DNA of 47,731 nt. It comes from Actinomadura montaniterrae (GTDB lineage Bacteria; Actinomycetota; Actinomycetes; Streptosporangiales; Streptosporangiaceae). The stretch lies in assembly GCF_008923365.1 (NCBI RefSeq), contig NZ_WBMR01000059.1, forward strand, positions 1 to 47,731, read 5' to 3'. Both the position numbers and the translations under genes were made by a program. The notes under the pieces were generated by a model, which was given only the letters and a program-made list of their open reading frames with translations, searched no databases and was not told the origin of the DNA. This document shows, piece by piece, positions 1-8,351 of the stretch (position 1 is its first letter; the number at the start of each line of letters is the position of its first letter).

Positions 1-681
1 CTCCGAGACCCTCGCGCCCCGACCCCGCCGCGCGCCGCCGACGTGGCCGCCGCCCGGCAGGCCGCCGCCGCGGCGTCCCCGACCCTCGCCCGCTTCTTCG
101 CCGGACGGGGGAGGACGGGGCAGGTCACCGCCGCCGCGGCGGAGCGGATGGCGCCCCGGCTGACCGGCGCCACCGTGCCGGTCTACGACCTGAACCCGGG
201 GTTCGTCACCGGCGCCTCGGACACCGTCGCGCGGCTGTCGTTCCTCGCCACCGAGGCGGTCTCGGCCGACGGGCAGCACGCGTCGGTGTGGACCGTCCGG
301 AAGGACGGGACGTGGCGGCTCGCCAACATCGCGTCCGGTGCGGACGAGGAGGACTACGCCCGCAACGGCGGCACGGTGTTCCGCGAGCCGCAGATCAACG
401 CCTGGTACGCGCTGCGCGACGGCCGGGTGCGCCCTCTCAACGCCGAGGCGCGGCAGGCGGCCGGCGCGCCGTCGGTCTCGCTCGCCGCCTACCAGCGGGC
501 CGTCGGTAAGCGCTACGGCGGTCGCATGCCCGGTTCGGCCTACGACCGGCAGGGCATGGCCGGCGGCTACGCTCCCGCGCACAAGGACGGCTCCGGCGGA
601 AGCCGGATGCCTCTGCTTCTCGGCGGCCTGGTCCTGGCCGCCGGCGGCGGGCTGGCCGCTCGCCGCCTCGTCCGGCGCTGA
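1..681 (+). CDS. Ala-rich protein with C-terminal membrane anchor (5' truncated by window edge)
   Basis: The reading frame is open from base 1 and ends at TGA 679-681, so the true start probably lies outside the window; a GTG at 43 is the first possible start inside it. I do not recognise the family. The body is soluble-looking, with a stretch around 50-160 that has ordinary folded-domain composition (VYDLNPGFV, WYALRDGRV). The last 25 residues are a hydrophobic segment (LLLGGLVLAAGGGLAA) followed by RRLVRR, the pattern of a C-terminal membrane anchor with positively charged cytoplasmic tail. No LPXTG sortase motif is visible. The protein is probably cell-surface exposed. The downstream ABC genes run in the opposite direction, so it is not in an operon with them. 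Confidence 0.6.
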   Translation, partial: LRDPRAPTPPRAADVAAARQAAAAASPTLARFFAGRGRTGQVTAAAAERMAPRLTGATVPVYDLNPGFVTGASDTVARLSFLATEAVSADGQHASVWTVRKDGTWRLANIASGADEEDYARNGGTVFREPQINAWYALRDGRVRPLNAEARQAAGAPSVSLAAYQRAVGKRYGGRMPGSAYDRQGMAGGYAPAHKDGSGGSRMPLLLGGLVLAAGGGLAARRLVRR

Positions 682-742
682 CCCGGCGCGCACGACGGCG
701 GGTGGCCGGTCTCACCAGACCGCGCCACCCGCCCCGTCCCGG

Positions 743-1519
743 TCACGCGTCGCGGAAGTGGAGCAGCAGCCCGCCGATGAGGAGCGCCGCCGTCGCCCAG
801 GCGGCGAGGACGCCGAGGCCCGCCCACGGTGCGATCGGCAGGCCGCGCAGGCCGGTGGTCGCCTGGACGGCGAGACCGGCCGTCATCGGCGACAGCCGCT
901 CCAGGTGCCGGGCCAGGCGGGAGCCGCCGAGCACGGTGGTGAGGAGCGGCAGGAGGTAGAGCAGGCCGAGGACGGTCCCGATCGCCGCCGCCGCGTCGCG
1001 CACGGCGGCCGCGACGCCCAGGCTGAGCAGGGCGATCAGCCCGAGGTAGAGGACCGTCCCGGCGGCGGCGCGCAGCACGGCCCCGTCGTCCGGCGACAGC
1101 GGCGGACGGCCGTGCGCGGCGGTGAAGCCATGGCCGGGCAGGACGAGCCGTCCGGCGAGCAGGGAGCCCAGCACGGCGGGGACGCCCGCCGACAGCGTCG
1201 CGCCGGTGACGGTGACGGCCTTGGCGGCGAGGACGCCGGCCCGGCGGGGCATGGCGGTGAGCGTGACGCGGATCAGGCCGCTGCCGTACTCGCCGCTGAC
1301 CGCGACAACGGCGAGGACGGCGACGATCGCCTGCCCGAGGTAGACCCCGGCCAGGCTCGTCCGGGCGGGATCCAGCCCGCAGCCCGCGGACGGGCACCGG
1401 GCCACGGCGTCCGCCACGAGCCCCAGCGCCACGGTCACGACGATGACGGCGAGCAGCAGCCAGAACGTGCTGGGCACCGTGCGCAGCTTCGTCCACTCCG
1501 CGTGCAGCGTTTCCCGCAT
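743..1519 (-). CDS. ABC transporter permease (ABC-2 type)
   Basis: A 258-residue membrane protein starting METHR-like with MRETLHAEWTKLRTVPST, the amphipathic 'AEWTKLR' N-terminus typical of actinobacterial ABC-2 permeases. About six hydrophobic segments follow (for example LLLAVIVVTVALGLVADA and AALLIGGLLLHF). The motif SGEYGSGLIRVTLTAMPRR after the second segment is the usual cytoplasmic loop of this family, also present in the neighbouring permease. The ATG at 1519 lies 2 bp after the stop of the upstream permease gene, so the genes are translationally linked; a GTG two codons upstream is an alternative start. With the two preceding genes it forms a three-gene exporter operon. The substrate cannot be read from the sequence. 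Confidence 0.85.
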   Translation of the reverse strand: MRETLHAEWTKLRTVPSTFWLLLAVIVVTVALGLVADAVARCPSAGCGLDPARTSLAGVYLGQAIVAVLAVVAVSGEYGSGLIRVTLTAMPRRAGVLAAKAVTVTGATLSAGVPAVLGSLLAGRLVLPGHGFTAAHGRPPLSPDDGAVLRAAAGTVLYLGLIALLSLGVAAAVRDAAAAIGTVLGLLYLLPLLTTVLGGSRLARHLERLSPMTAGLAVQATTGLRGLPIAPWAGLGVLAAWATAALLIGGLLLHFRDA

Positions 1520-1521
1520 GC

Positions 1522-3120
1522 TCACGCGTCCCTCCTGCGGAGCAGGACGGTGGCGAGCCCGAGGGCGAGCACGGTGTACCCGCACAGCACGGCGAATCCG
1601 GCCCACGGCGGTAGCGGGAAGTAGCCGTTGCCCGGCGTGTAGGGGGCGCTCACCTGCGGGTAGCGCGGCGTGGTCTGCTGGACGGCGAAGGCCGCCGCCG
1701 GCGTGACCCGCAGCAGCCAGTCCGCGACGCCGGCGGGCAGCACCGACAGCGGGGACGCGAAGAAGTACGGCACGACCATCACGGTGACGACGGCGGTGAC
1801 GGCGCCCGCGCCGTGCCGCAGGATCGTGCCCACCGCGAGGGCGAGGACGGCGGCGACGGCCAGGAGCGCCGCGGTCCCGGCGACCGCGCGGATCTCGGTG
1901 AACGTGCCGGCCGGCAACACGAAGTCGCCGTTGGAGCGCAGCAGCCGCTCGCCGAGCAGGACCGCGGCGGTGCTCCCGGCGAGGCCGGCGACGAAGGTCA
2001 CCGAGCCGATCACGATCGCCTTCGCGGCCAGGACCCGCCCCCGCCCCGGGACGGCGGTGAAGGTGACCCGGAGCAGGCCCCGGCGGTGCTCGGCGGTCAT
2101 GAAGAGCGCCGCGACGACGATCACCGCGATCAGCCCGCCGAACGCCCCGAGGAGGGTCCGTTCGACGGCGACGCCGCCCCCATCCACCGCAGGCACGTAG
2201 GGCGCGATGTCCCCCGACCCGGTCACGGTGACGGTGCCGGCGGCCTGGCGGAACCCGGTGTCCGGCGACGGCCTGCCTCCCACCTGCGTGCCGGTCCAGG
2301 CGCCGGGCGGCCACGCGCCGCGCAGGCCGATGTGGTCGAAGCGGGCGGTGGCCAGGGTGCGGGCGCCGCTCCCGCCCGACCCGCCGAGCGACTGCGCGGA
2401 CCCGCCCTGCGCGGAGCCGTCCTGCGTAGAGCCATCCTGCGTAGAGCCGCCCTGCGCGGACGCCGGGGAGGTGGCGAACATCCCGGCCTGCACGGTCGGC
2501 GGCAACCCGTGCAGGCGCACCGTGCCCGCCGCGCTCCAGCGGACGCCGTCGGCGGACTGGTAGCCGGTGATGGCGTCACCGGATCGGACGAGCCGCAGCC
2601 ACCGTGGCGCCGCCGCCGCCGTGACGGCCCCGGGCGGGGCCTTGATGTCGCCGGTGTAGTCGTACTGCATCCGCACGCCGTGCCCGGCGGTGACGATCAG
2701 CGCCGCGTACGCCGACCCGGGACGGGTGCCCGCCTTGACGATGAGCCCCGCCTTCGACCACGGCTGCAGACCGGCCGGCCCCCGCCCGCCGATGAGCGAC
2801 GCCATGCGGACGGTGATGTCGCCGTCGCCGTCCAGCCGCCGGTGCACGAAGGAGAACGCGTCGGTGACGGCCTTGCCGTCCGGCCCCACCGGGGCTGAGC
2901 AGCCCGTGCCGGGCACGTCCGCGCCGCCCGGCGCGGTGACGCCGCCGCACGAGCTGTGGTCGAGCAGCGCGATGCCCGCGGTGACCAGCACCGCGACGAT
3001 CATGCCGATCGTCCAGCCGCGGACGGTGCGGAACTTGGTCCACTCGGCTCGCAGCAGCGCCCCGAACCCCGCCCGGCGGGCCCGGACCCGGGGTTGGCGC
3101 GTCGTCGTCGGGGCGGTCAT
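1522..3120 (-). CDS. ABC transporter permease with large extracellular lectin-like insert
   Basis: A 532-residue protein. It begins with the ABC-2 permease signature (LLRAEWTKFRTVRGW) and one membrane segment near 40-58. Roughly 230 residues of extracytoplasmic sequence follow, with the appearance of a concanavalin/laminin-G or DUF1349-like beta sandwich (FSFVHRRLDGDGDITVRM, WSKAGLIVKAG, WLRLVRSGDAITGYQS). The C-terminal half is a normal permease with AEHRRGLLRVTFTAVP and about five more segments. A glycine/serine-rich linker (about residues 220-243) is encoded by a 15-bp tandem repeat. ATG 3120 overlaps the stop of the ATPase gene by 4 bases (ATGA). The lectin-like fold is an inference from residue pattern only. 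The domain may bind a cell-envelope ligand. Confidence 0.8.
   Translation of the reverse strand: MTAPTTTRQPRVRARRAGFGALLRAEWTKFRTVRGWTIGMIVAVLVTAGIALLDHSSCGGVTAPGGADVPGTGCSAPVGPDGKAVTDAFSFVHRRLDGDGDITVRMASLIGGRGPAGLQPWSKAGLIVKAGTRPGSAYAALIVTAGHGVRMQYDYTGDIKAPPGAVTAAAAPRWLRLVRSGDAITGYQSADGVRWSAAGTVRLHGLPPTVQAGMFATSPASAQGGSTQDGSTQDGSAQGGSAQSLGGSGGSGARTLATARFDHIGLRGAWPPGAWTGTQVGGRPSPDTGFRQAAGTVTVTGSGDIAPYVPAVDGGGVAVERTLLGAFGGLIAVIVVAALFMTAEHRRGLLRVTFTAVPGRGRVLAAKAIVIGSVTFVAGLAGSTAAVLLGERLLRSNGDFVLPAGTFTEIRAVAGTAALLAVAAVLALAVGTILRHGAGAVTAVVTVMVVPYFFASPLSVLPAGVADWLLRVTPAAAFAVQQTTPRYPQVSAPYTPGNGYFPLPPWAGFAVLCGYTVLALGLATVLLRRRDA
2391..2465. repeat. 15-bp tandem repeat, five units
   Basis: Five units of about 15 bp (consensus CCTGCGCGGAGCCGT, with variants carrying GTAGAGCCA) run in frame through the permease gene. 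They encode repeated pentapeptides of the type GGSAQ/DGSTQ. The unit is a multiple of three, so copy-number change would lengthen or shorten the Gly/Ser linker without frameshift. Confidence 0.85.
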
Positions 3121-4052
3121 CGCGTGCCCTCCCCGGCCGGCTCGCCGCGGTACTCGACCGCGTCCCGGGTCAGCCCGAAGTAGGCCTCCTCCAGCGTCGC
3201 GCGCTGCGCCGCCACCTCCGAGAACGGCACCGCGTTCGCGCCGAGCAGCGCGACGACGCGCTCGGCCGGCACCCCGGAGACGGCCAGGGTGTCCGGTCCG
3301 GTCGCGGCGACGGCGGCGCCCGCGTCCACCAGCACGGCCGTCGCCCGCGGCAGGTCGGTGGTCCGCACGGCGACCCGCCCGGCGGACACCCGCGCGATCA
3401 GATCCGCCACGCCCGTATCGGCGATGACCTTGCCCCGGCCGACGATCACCACGTGGTCGGCGGTGCCCTCCAGCTCGCTCATCAGGTGGCTGGACACCAG
3501 CACCGCCCGGCCCTCGTCGGCCAGCGCCCGCAGGAGCCCGCGCATCCAGACGATCCCCTCCGGGTCCATGCCGTTGAACGGTTCGTCCAGCAGCAGCACC
3601 GGCGGGTCGCCGAGCAGCGCCGCCGCGATCCCCAGCCGCTGGCGCATGCCGAGGGAGAACCCGCCCGCCCTGCGGCGCGCCGCCCGCTCCAGGCCGACCC
3701 GCCCGATCACCTCGTCGACCCGTCCGGCGGCCAGCCCCTGCGAGCGGGCCAGCCACAGCAGATGGTTGCGGGCGCTGCGGCTCGGCTGGACGGCCGCCGC
3801 GTCCAGCAGCGACCCGACCCTGGTCAGCGGACGCCGCAGGCTCCGGTACGGCCGCCCGCCGATCAGCGCGGACCCCGTGTCGGGCGCGTCCAGGCCCACG
3901 ATCACCCGCATCGTGGTGGACTTCCCGGCGCCGTTCGGGCCGACGAACCCGGTGACCCGGCCCGGCCGGACGGTGAACGTCATGCCGTCCAGCGCCGTCG
4001 CCGGCCCGAACCGTTTGCGCAGGCCGCTGACTTCGATGGTCGCCTGGCTCAT
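3117..4052 (-). CDS. ABC transporter ATP-binding protein
   Basis: A 311-residue ABC ATPase. Walker A is GPNGAGKST near residue 38, the signature is FSLGMRQRLG, Walker B is VLLLDEPFNGMDPEG, and the H-loop is SSHLMSE. A C-terminal extension of about 90 residues after the ATPase core is typical of drug and lantibiotic-type exporters (DrrA/CcmA-like). It is the first gene of the leftward operon and overlaps the following permease by ATGA. The protein would power the two permeases encoded downstream. The divergent two-component system immediately to the right may regulate it. Confidence 0.92.
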   Translation of the reverse strand: MSQATIEVSGLRKRFGPATALDGMTFTVRPGRVTGFVGPNGAGKSTTMRVIVGLDAPDTGSALIGGRPYRSLRRPLTRVGSLLDAAAVQPSRSARNHLLWLARSQGLAAGRVDEVIGRVGLERAARRRAGGFSLGMRQRLGIAAALLGDPPVLLLDEPFNGMDPEGIVWMRGLLRALADEGRAVLVSSHLMSELEGTADHVVIVGRGKVIADTGVADLIARVSAGRVAVRTTDLPRATAVLVDAGAAVAATGPDTLAVSGVPAERVVALLGANAVPFSEVAAQRATLEEAYFGLTRDAVEYRGEPAGEGTR

Positions 4053-4107
4053 GTGGCCGCCTTTCCGGGCTCGTGGACGTTCCGCTCCGGAAGCGGTTGT
4101 ACGCGGG

Positions 4108-4156
4108 CGCCGGTATCAGCACGGTGCCCGCCGCTGAAACCCCGCTGATACCGGCG
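4108..4156. promoter_or_regulatory. inverted repeat in the divergent ABC / two-component intergenic region
   Basis: Perfect 13-bp arms, CGCCGGTATCAGC (4108-4120) and GCTGATACCGGCG (4144-4156), flank a 23-bp spacer. The repeat lies in the 186-bp gap between the divergently read ATPase gene (start 4052) and the response regulator (start 4239). Being between divergent starts it is unlikely to be a terminator. It is placed to act as an operator for both directions, possibly bound by the adjacent response regulator. Confidence 0.55.
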
Positions 4157-4238
4157 GCCTGGCATCGTCGGAGCCGCGCCGCGTACGCTCGCGCCGAGCC
4201 GGACCGGCCGCCCGCCGGGGAAGGACCACGGACCGATC

Positions 4239-4901
4239 ATGAGAGTGCTGGTAGCCGAAGACGTCGAGGACCTGGCCACCGCCGTCGCCGCCGGGCTGCG
4301 CCGCGAGGGCATGGCGGTGGACGTCGCCCTCGACGGGCACGCCGCGCTCGACCGCCTCGCCTGCACCCGCTACGACGTCGTGGTGCTCGACCGGGACCTG
4401 CCCGGCGTCCACGGCGACGAGATCTGCCGGCGGCACGCGGCCGGCGGGTCCGGGAGCCGGGTGCTGATGCTGACCGCGGCCGGCACGGTCCGGGACCGGG
4501 TGGAGGGCCTCGGCCTCGGCGCCGACGACTACCTGCCGAAGCCCTTCGACTTCGCCGAGCTCGTCGCGCGCGTCCGCGCCCTCGGCCGCCGCCCCGCGAC
4601 CGCGCTGCCCCCGGTGCTCGAATGCGGCGACGTGACCTGCGACCCCGGCCGCCGGACCGCGTTCCGCGCCGGGCGGCGCCTCGAGCTCAGTCCGAAGGAG
4701 TTCGCGCTGCTGGAGTGCCTGCTCGGCGCCGCCGGCCGGGTCGTGCCCGCCGAGGAACTGCTGGAACGCGTCTGGGACGAGGCGGCCGACCCCTTCACCA
4801 CCGCGGTCAAGCAGACGATGCGGCGGCTGCGGGCCAAGCTCGGGGACCCGCCCGTCATCCGCACCGTCCGCGAGGGCGGCTACCAGATCGGAGAGCCGTG
4901 A
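4239..4901 (+). CDS. OmpR/PhoB-family response regulator
   Basis: A 220-residue protein: receiver domain about 1-115 and winged-helix DNA-binding domain about 125-218. The acidic pair is E7/D8, the phospho-acceptor is D51 (VVVLDRDLPG), the switch Thr sits in MLTAAG and the conserved Lys in YLPKPF. The wing motif is VRTVREGGYQIGEP. The stop codon overlaps the ATG of the histidine kinase gene (TGATG at 4899-4903), so the two are translationally coupled and form a two-component system. The divergent ABC exporter is the obvious target (inference). Confidence 0.95.
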   Translation: MRVLVAEDVEDLATAVAAGLRREGMAVDVALDGHAALDRLACTRYDVVVLDRDLPGVHGDEICRRHAAGGSGSRVLMLTAAGTVRDRVEGLGLGADDYLPKPFDFAELVARVRALGRRPATALPPVLECGDVTCDPGRRTAFRAGRRLELSPKEFALLECLLGAAGRVVPAEELLERVWDEAADPFTTAVKQTMRRLRAKLGDPPVIRTVREGGYQIGEP

Positions 4902-6145
4902 TGCGCCCGCCCCGCCCCGCGGCGCCGGTACCGGGCCCGGCCCGCTCGCCGCGCCTGCTCCACCGGCCGCGCCTGCTCCACCGGCCGCGCGTGCTCCGCC
5001 GGCCGCGCGTGCTCCGCCGGCCGCGCGTGCCGCGGTGGACGCTGCGGACCCAGCTCACCCTCCTCTACGCCGCCGTGTTCTGCACCTCCGCCGCCGCCCT
5101 CGCCGCCCTCGCGGTGATCTTCAAGCCGAACGTCCTCGTGGGCGGCGGCTGCACGGCGGCGCCGTCCGTCCCGCAGCCCCCGGAGCCCTGCGGCCGGCCC
5201 GCGCACGCGTCCGTCGCCGGCACCATCGCCCACGACGCGAGGCAGAACGTCGCGGGCCTCGTCATGGTCGCGGTCCTGATCGTCCTCGCCCTCGGGGTCG
5301 GACGGCTGATCGCCGGGCGCGTCCTGCGGCCGCTGCGCACGATCACCAGCACGGCCCGGGACATCTCGGCCCGCGACCTGCACCAGCGGCTGGCCCTCGA
5401 CGGCCCCGGCGACGAGTTCCGGCAGCTCGGCGAGACCCTCGACGGCCTGTTCGAGCGGCTGGAGGCGGCGTTCCAGGCGCAGCGGAACTTCGTGGCCAAC
5501 GCCTCCCACGAGCTGCGGACGCCGCTCGCCGCCGGCCGGACCGTCCTGCAGGTCGCGCTCGCCGAGCCGGACGCCACCGCGCAGACCCTGCGGTCGGCCT
5601 GCGAGAAGGCCCTCAAGTGGGGCGACCGGCAGGAGCGCCTCATCGAGTCGCTGCTCACCCTCGCCGGCAGCGAGCGCGGCATCGAACGCTGGGAGCCCTT
5701 CGACCTCGCCGGCATCGCGCGGAAGGCCGTCGCGGACCACCGCGACGAAGCCGAACGGCGTGGCGTCCGCATCGACGCCGCCCTCGAAGCCGCGCCGGCC
5801 GCCGGCGACCCCGCCCTGGCCGAGAGCCTGATGGCGAACCTCGTCGGCAACGCCGTCCGCCACAACCTCGACGGTGGCGCCGTCGAGATCGCGACCGCCA
5901 CGACCGGCGGGCGGGCCGTCGTGACGGTCGGCAACACCGGCCCGCTCGTCCCGCCGGACGAGGTCGACCGCCTCTTCCAGCCCTTCCAGCGGCTCGGCGT
6001 CCAGCGGGTCCGCCATGACGGCGGGCACGGGCTCGGCCTGGCGATCGTCCGCGCCATCGTCCGCGTCCACGGCGCCACCCTCACCCCCGAGCCCCGTCCC
6101 GAAGGCGGCTTGGACATCACGGTGGCCTTCCCGCCACGCCCCTGA
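4901..6145 (+). CDS. sensor histidine kinase
   Basis: A 414-residue membrane kinase. A 45-residue Arg/Pro-rich cytoplasmic tail precedes TM1 (about 51-73). A short extracytoplasmic loop with two Cys (84, 97) follows, then TM2 (about 118-138) and HAMP. The HisKA box is NASHELRTPL with H203 as the phosphorylation site, and HATPase N (NLVGNAVRHN) and G (GHGLGLAI) boxes are present. Start ATG 4901 overlaps the regulator stop. The N-terminal tail is encoded by an 18-bp tandem repeat and consists of LLHRPR/VLRRPR hexapeptides, not a usual part of this family. Its HAMP-to-HisKA region closely resembles the broken kinase at 9377-10460. Confidence 0.93.
   Translation: MRPPRPAAPVPGPARSPRLLHRPRLLHRPRVLRRPRVLRRPRVPRWTLRTQLTLLYAAVFCTSAAALAALAVIFKPNVLVGGGCTAAPSVPQPPEPCGRPAHASVAGTIAHDARQNVAGLVMVAVLIVLALGVGRLIAGRVLRPLRTITSTARDISARDLHQRLALDGPGDEFRQLGETLDGLFERLEAAFQAQRNFVANASHELRTPLAAGRTVLQVALAEPDATAQTLRSACEKALKWGDRQERLIESLLTLAGSERGIERWEPFDLAGIARKAVADHRDEAERRGVRIDAALEAAPAAGDPALAESLMANLVGNAVRHNLDGGAVEIATATTGGRAVVTVGNTGPLVPPDEVDRLFQPFQRLGVQRVRHDGGHGLGLAIVRAIVRVHGATLTPEPRPEGGLDITVAFPPRP
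4952..5023. repeat. 18-bp tandem repeat, four units, in histidine kinase N-terminus
   Basis: Four contiguous 18-bp units: two of CGCCTGCTCCACCGGCCG, then two of CGCGTGCTCCGCCGGCCG. A half unit follows to about 5032. They encode basic hexapeptides RLLHRP/RVLRRP ahead of TM1. The unit preserves frame. Confidence 0.9.
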
Positions 6146-6180
6146 CCCGGCGGGCGCGGCCTCGGGCGGCGGGCGCGGCC

Positions 6181-6765
6181 TCAGGCGGAGGGCGGGGTGA
6201 GGATCGACTGCACGGTCGCGGTCACGACCTGGGCGGTCTCCTCGGCCTTCAGGCGTCCGGCGCGGTTCTCCTCGGCGGCCCCCTGCAGGACGTAATGCAC
6301 GACGTTGACCAGCCATGCGATCGGCAGATCGGTGCGGAAGACGCCCTCGTCCTGCCCGCGCCGGATGAGGTCTTCCACGCGCTGGGCGGGGGCGGCGTGC
6401 TGCGCGCGGATGCGTTCGGCGGGGAGGACGCCCTGAGCGGCCGTCAGGAGCGCCGCTGACTCGGCGACGAGGGTCCAGCTGGAGCCGAGCAGCCGGCCGA
6501 GGGCGTCTCGCGCGTCGCCCGTCAGGTCGACGGCCGACAGGGCCTCGTCGCCGGCGCGCAACGCGTCGGCCAGAGCGGCCTCGACCAGGTCGGCGCGGGT
6601 GCGGAAGTGGCCGTAGAGCGTCATCCGGCCGACCCCGGCGGCCTTGGCGATGTCGTCGATCCCGGCGTTCGGGTCGCCGCTGAGCCGCTCGCGGGCCGCG
6701 GTGACGATGCGGGCGATGCTGCGCTCGGCGTCTGCACGGCGACGCGGACCGGCGGCGGAAGGCAT
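6181..6765 (-). CDS. TetR-family transcriptional regulator
   Basis: A 194-residue repressor. The N-terminal HTH spans about 15-60 (IARIVTAARERLSG, IDDIAKAAGVGRMTLYGHF), with a ligand-binding helical C-terminal domain. It is divergent from the 14-TM drug antiporter at 6853; the 87-bp shared intergenic region contains a TCGTA-N8-TACGA inverted repeat. The standard TetR/QacR-like layout suggests it represses the transporter until a toxic ligand binds. ATG 6765 was chosen because the HTH then starts at the usual distance. Confidence 0.92.
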   Translation of the reverse strand: MPSAAGPRRRADAERSIARIVTAARERLSGDPNAGIDDIAKAAGVGRMTLYGHFRTRADLVEAALADALRAGDEALSAVDLTGDARDALGRLLGSSWTLVAESAALLTAAQGVLPAERIRAQHAAPAQRVEDLIRRGQDEGVFRTDLPIAWLVNVVHYVLQGAAEENRAGRLKAEETAQVVTATVQSILTPPSA

Positions 6766-6817
6766 GCCCGCATCCTAACTCGTACTGGAACATACATGTT
6801 ACGCTCCCCGGTGTAAG

Positions 6818-6835
6818 TCGTACTCATGCATACGA
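6818..6835. promoter_or_regulatory. candidate TetR operator
   Basis: Inverted repeat TCGTA-N8-TACGA, 18 bp before the MFS ATG at 6853 and within the AT-rich gap between the divergent TetR and MFS genes. A second TCGTACT half-site occurs near 6779. Position and symmetry fit a TetR operator. Confidence 0.5.
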
Positions 6836-6852
6836 ATTAGGGGAGGGCTCTG

Positions 6853-8247
6853 ATGACACAGGAGGTCCGGGGCACGCAGGCGCAGGCCGGGACGGCCCAT
6901 CCGCTGCGATGGCGCATCCTGGGATTCCTCGGCGTGGCCCAGCTGATGCTGATCCTCGACGTCACCGTCGTCGCCATCGCGTTGCCGCACATCGAGACCG
7001 ACCTCGGGCTGAGCCGCCAGGCCGTGACCTGGACGGTCAGCGCCTACACGCTCGCCTTCGGCGGCCTGATGCTGCTCGGCGGGCGCGCCGCCGACCTGCT
7101 GGGCGCCAAGCGGGTCGTGCTCGCCGGGCTGCTGGTCTTCACAGCGGCGTCCCTCACGGCCGGCCTGGCAGACTCGGCCGGCGTGCTGCTCGGCGGCCGC
7201 ATCGCGCAGGGCGCCGGCGCGGCGCTGCTGTCCCCGTCGGCGCTGTCGCTCGTGGTGAGCATGTTCGACGGCGACGAGCGGAACAAGGCGCTGGGCGTCT
7301 GGTCCTCGCTCGGCGGTGGCGGCGCCGCCCTCGGCGTGCTGCTCGGCGGCCTGCTCACCGCGGGTCCCGGCTGGCCGTGGGTGTTCTTCGTCAACGTCCC
7401 CATCGGCCTGGTGATCCTCGTCGCGCTCGCCCGGATGCTGCCCCGGCAGCACGCGGCCGCGCCCCGTCCCCGGCTCGACGTGCTCGGAGCGGTGCTGATC
7501 ACCGCCTCGTCCAGCGTCCTGATCTACGCGGTCAACCGCGCCGGCGACCACGGCTGGGCCACCGCCGCGACCGGCGGGCTCGTGCTCGCGGCCGCCGCCG
7601 GCTACCTGGCGTTCGCGGTGCGGCAGAAGACCGCCGCGTCGCCGATGATGGACGTCGACCTGCTGGTGCGGCGGCCGGTCGCCACCGGCACGTTCCTCAT
7701 CGCGATGGCGACCGCCCTGATGATCGCGGTCTTCTTCCTCGGCACGTTCTACTTCCAGCACGGCCGGGACTACGGCGCCCTGCGCACCGGGCTGCTGTTC
7801 CTCCCGGTCGCGGGCGCGACGATGCTGGGCGCGAACCTCACCGGACGGGCGATCGCCAGGGCGGGCGCCCGCCCGCTCGGCGTGGCCGGGCTGCTCACCA
7901 CCGCCGCCGGCATGGCCCTGCCCGCCCTGTCGATACGTCCCGCGACCGTGGTGATCGGCATCGCGATCGCGGGCGCCGGCACCGGCGCCGTCTTCGTCGT
8001 CGCGTCGGCGACCGCGCTCGGGCAGGTGGCTCCGCACGAATCCGGCATCGCCTCCGGAATCGTCAGCACCTTCCACGAGTTCGGCGCCTCCATCGGCGCC
8101 GCGGTGATCTCCAGCGTCGCGGCGGCGAGCATCGTCGGCGACACCCTGTCCGGCTTCACCGACGGCTTCGGCCTCGCCGCGGTGGCCGCGGCCGTGGCCG
8201 CCCTGGCGGCGGCCGTCCTGACGCCGGGCCGGCCGAAGGCGTCCTGA
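6853..8247 (+). CDS. MFS drug:H+ antiporter, DHA2-like 14-TM
   Basis: A 464-residue multi-pass transporter of the EmrB/QacA (DHA2) class. Motifs visible are the TM1 region VAQLMLILDVTVVAIALPHI (motif D1, LDxTVVxxALP) and the loop 2-3 sequence GGRAADLLGAKRV (motif A). The motif C region has GGGGAALGVLLGGLLT followed by WPWVFFVNVPIGL. About 14 hydrophobic segments are present. ATG 6853 is preceded by GGGGAGGG. It probably exports hydrophobic toxic compounds from the cytoplasmic membrane and is under control of the divergent TetR protein. Confidence 0.93.
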   Translation: MTQEVRGTQAQAGTAHPLRWRILGFLGVAQLMLILDVTVVAIALPHIETDLGLSRQAVTWTVSAYTLAFGGLMLLGGRAADLLGAKRVVLAGLLVFTAASLTAGLADSAGVLLGGRIAQGAGAALLSPSALSLVVSMFDGDERNKALGVWSSLGGGGAALGVLLGGLLTAGPGWPWVFFVNVPIGLVILVALARMLPRQHAAAPRPRLDVLGAVLITASSSVLIYAVNRAGDHGWATAATGGLVLAAAAGYLAFAVRQKTAASPMMDVDLLVRRPVATGTFLIAMATALMIAVFFLGTFYFQHGRDYGALRTGLLFLPVAGATMLGANLTGRAIARAGARPLGVAGLLTTAAGMALPALSIRPATVVIGIAIAGAGTGAVFVVASATALGQVAPHESGIASGIVSTFHEFGASIGAAVISSVAAASIVGDTLSGFTDGFGLAAVAAAVAALAAAVLTPGRPKAS

Positions 8248-8351
8248 CCTGCCACGCGGGCATCGGCGGCGCGGCCATGGGGCGGGCCGCCGATGGCCGG
8301 TTCGGCGGAGCGTCCGCGCGGGTAGGGCCGTCCTTGATCGGAGGGGGAGTC

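Noticed and set aside
338..1624. Long plus-strand open frames opposite the ABC permease genes
   Set aside because: Arg/Pro/Gly-rich shadow translations of high-GC DNA with no hydrophobic or domain pattern; the minus-strand frames carry clear permease motifs.
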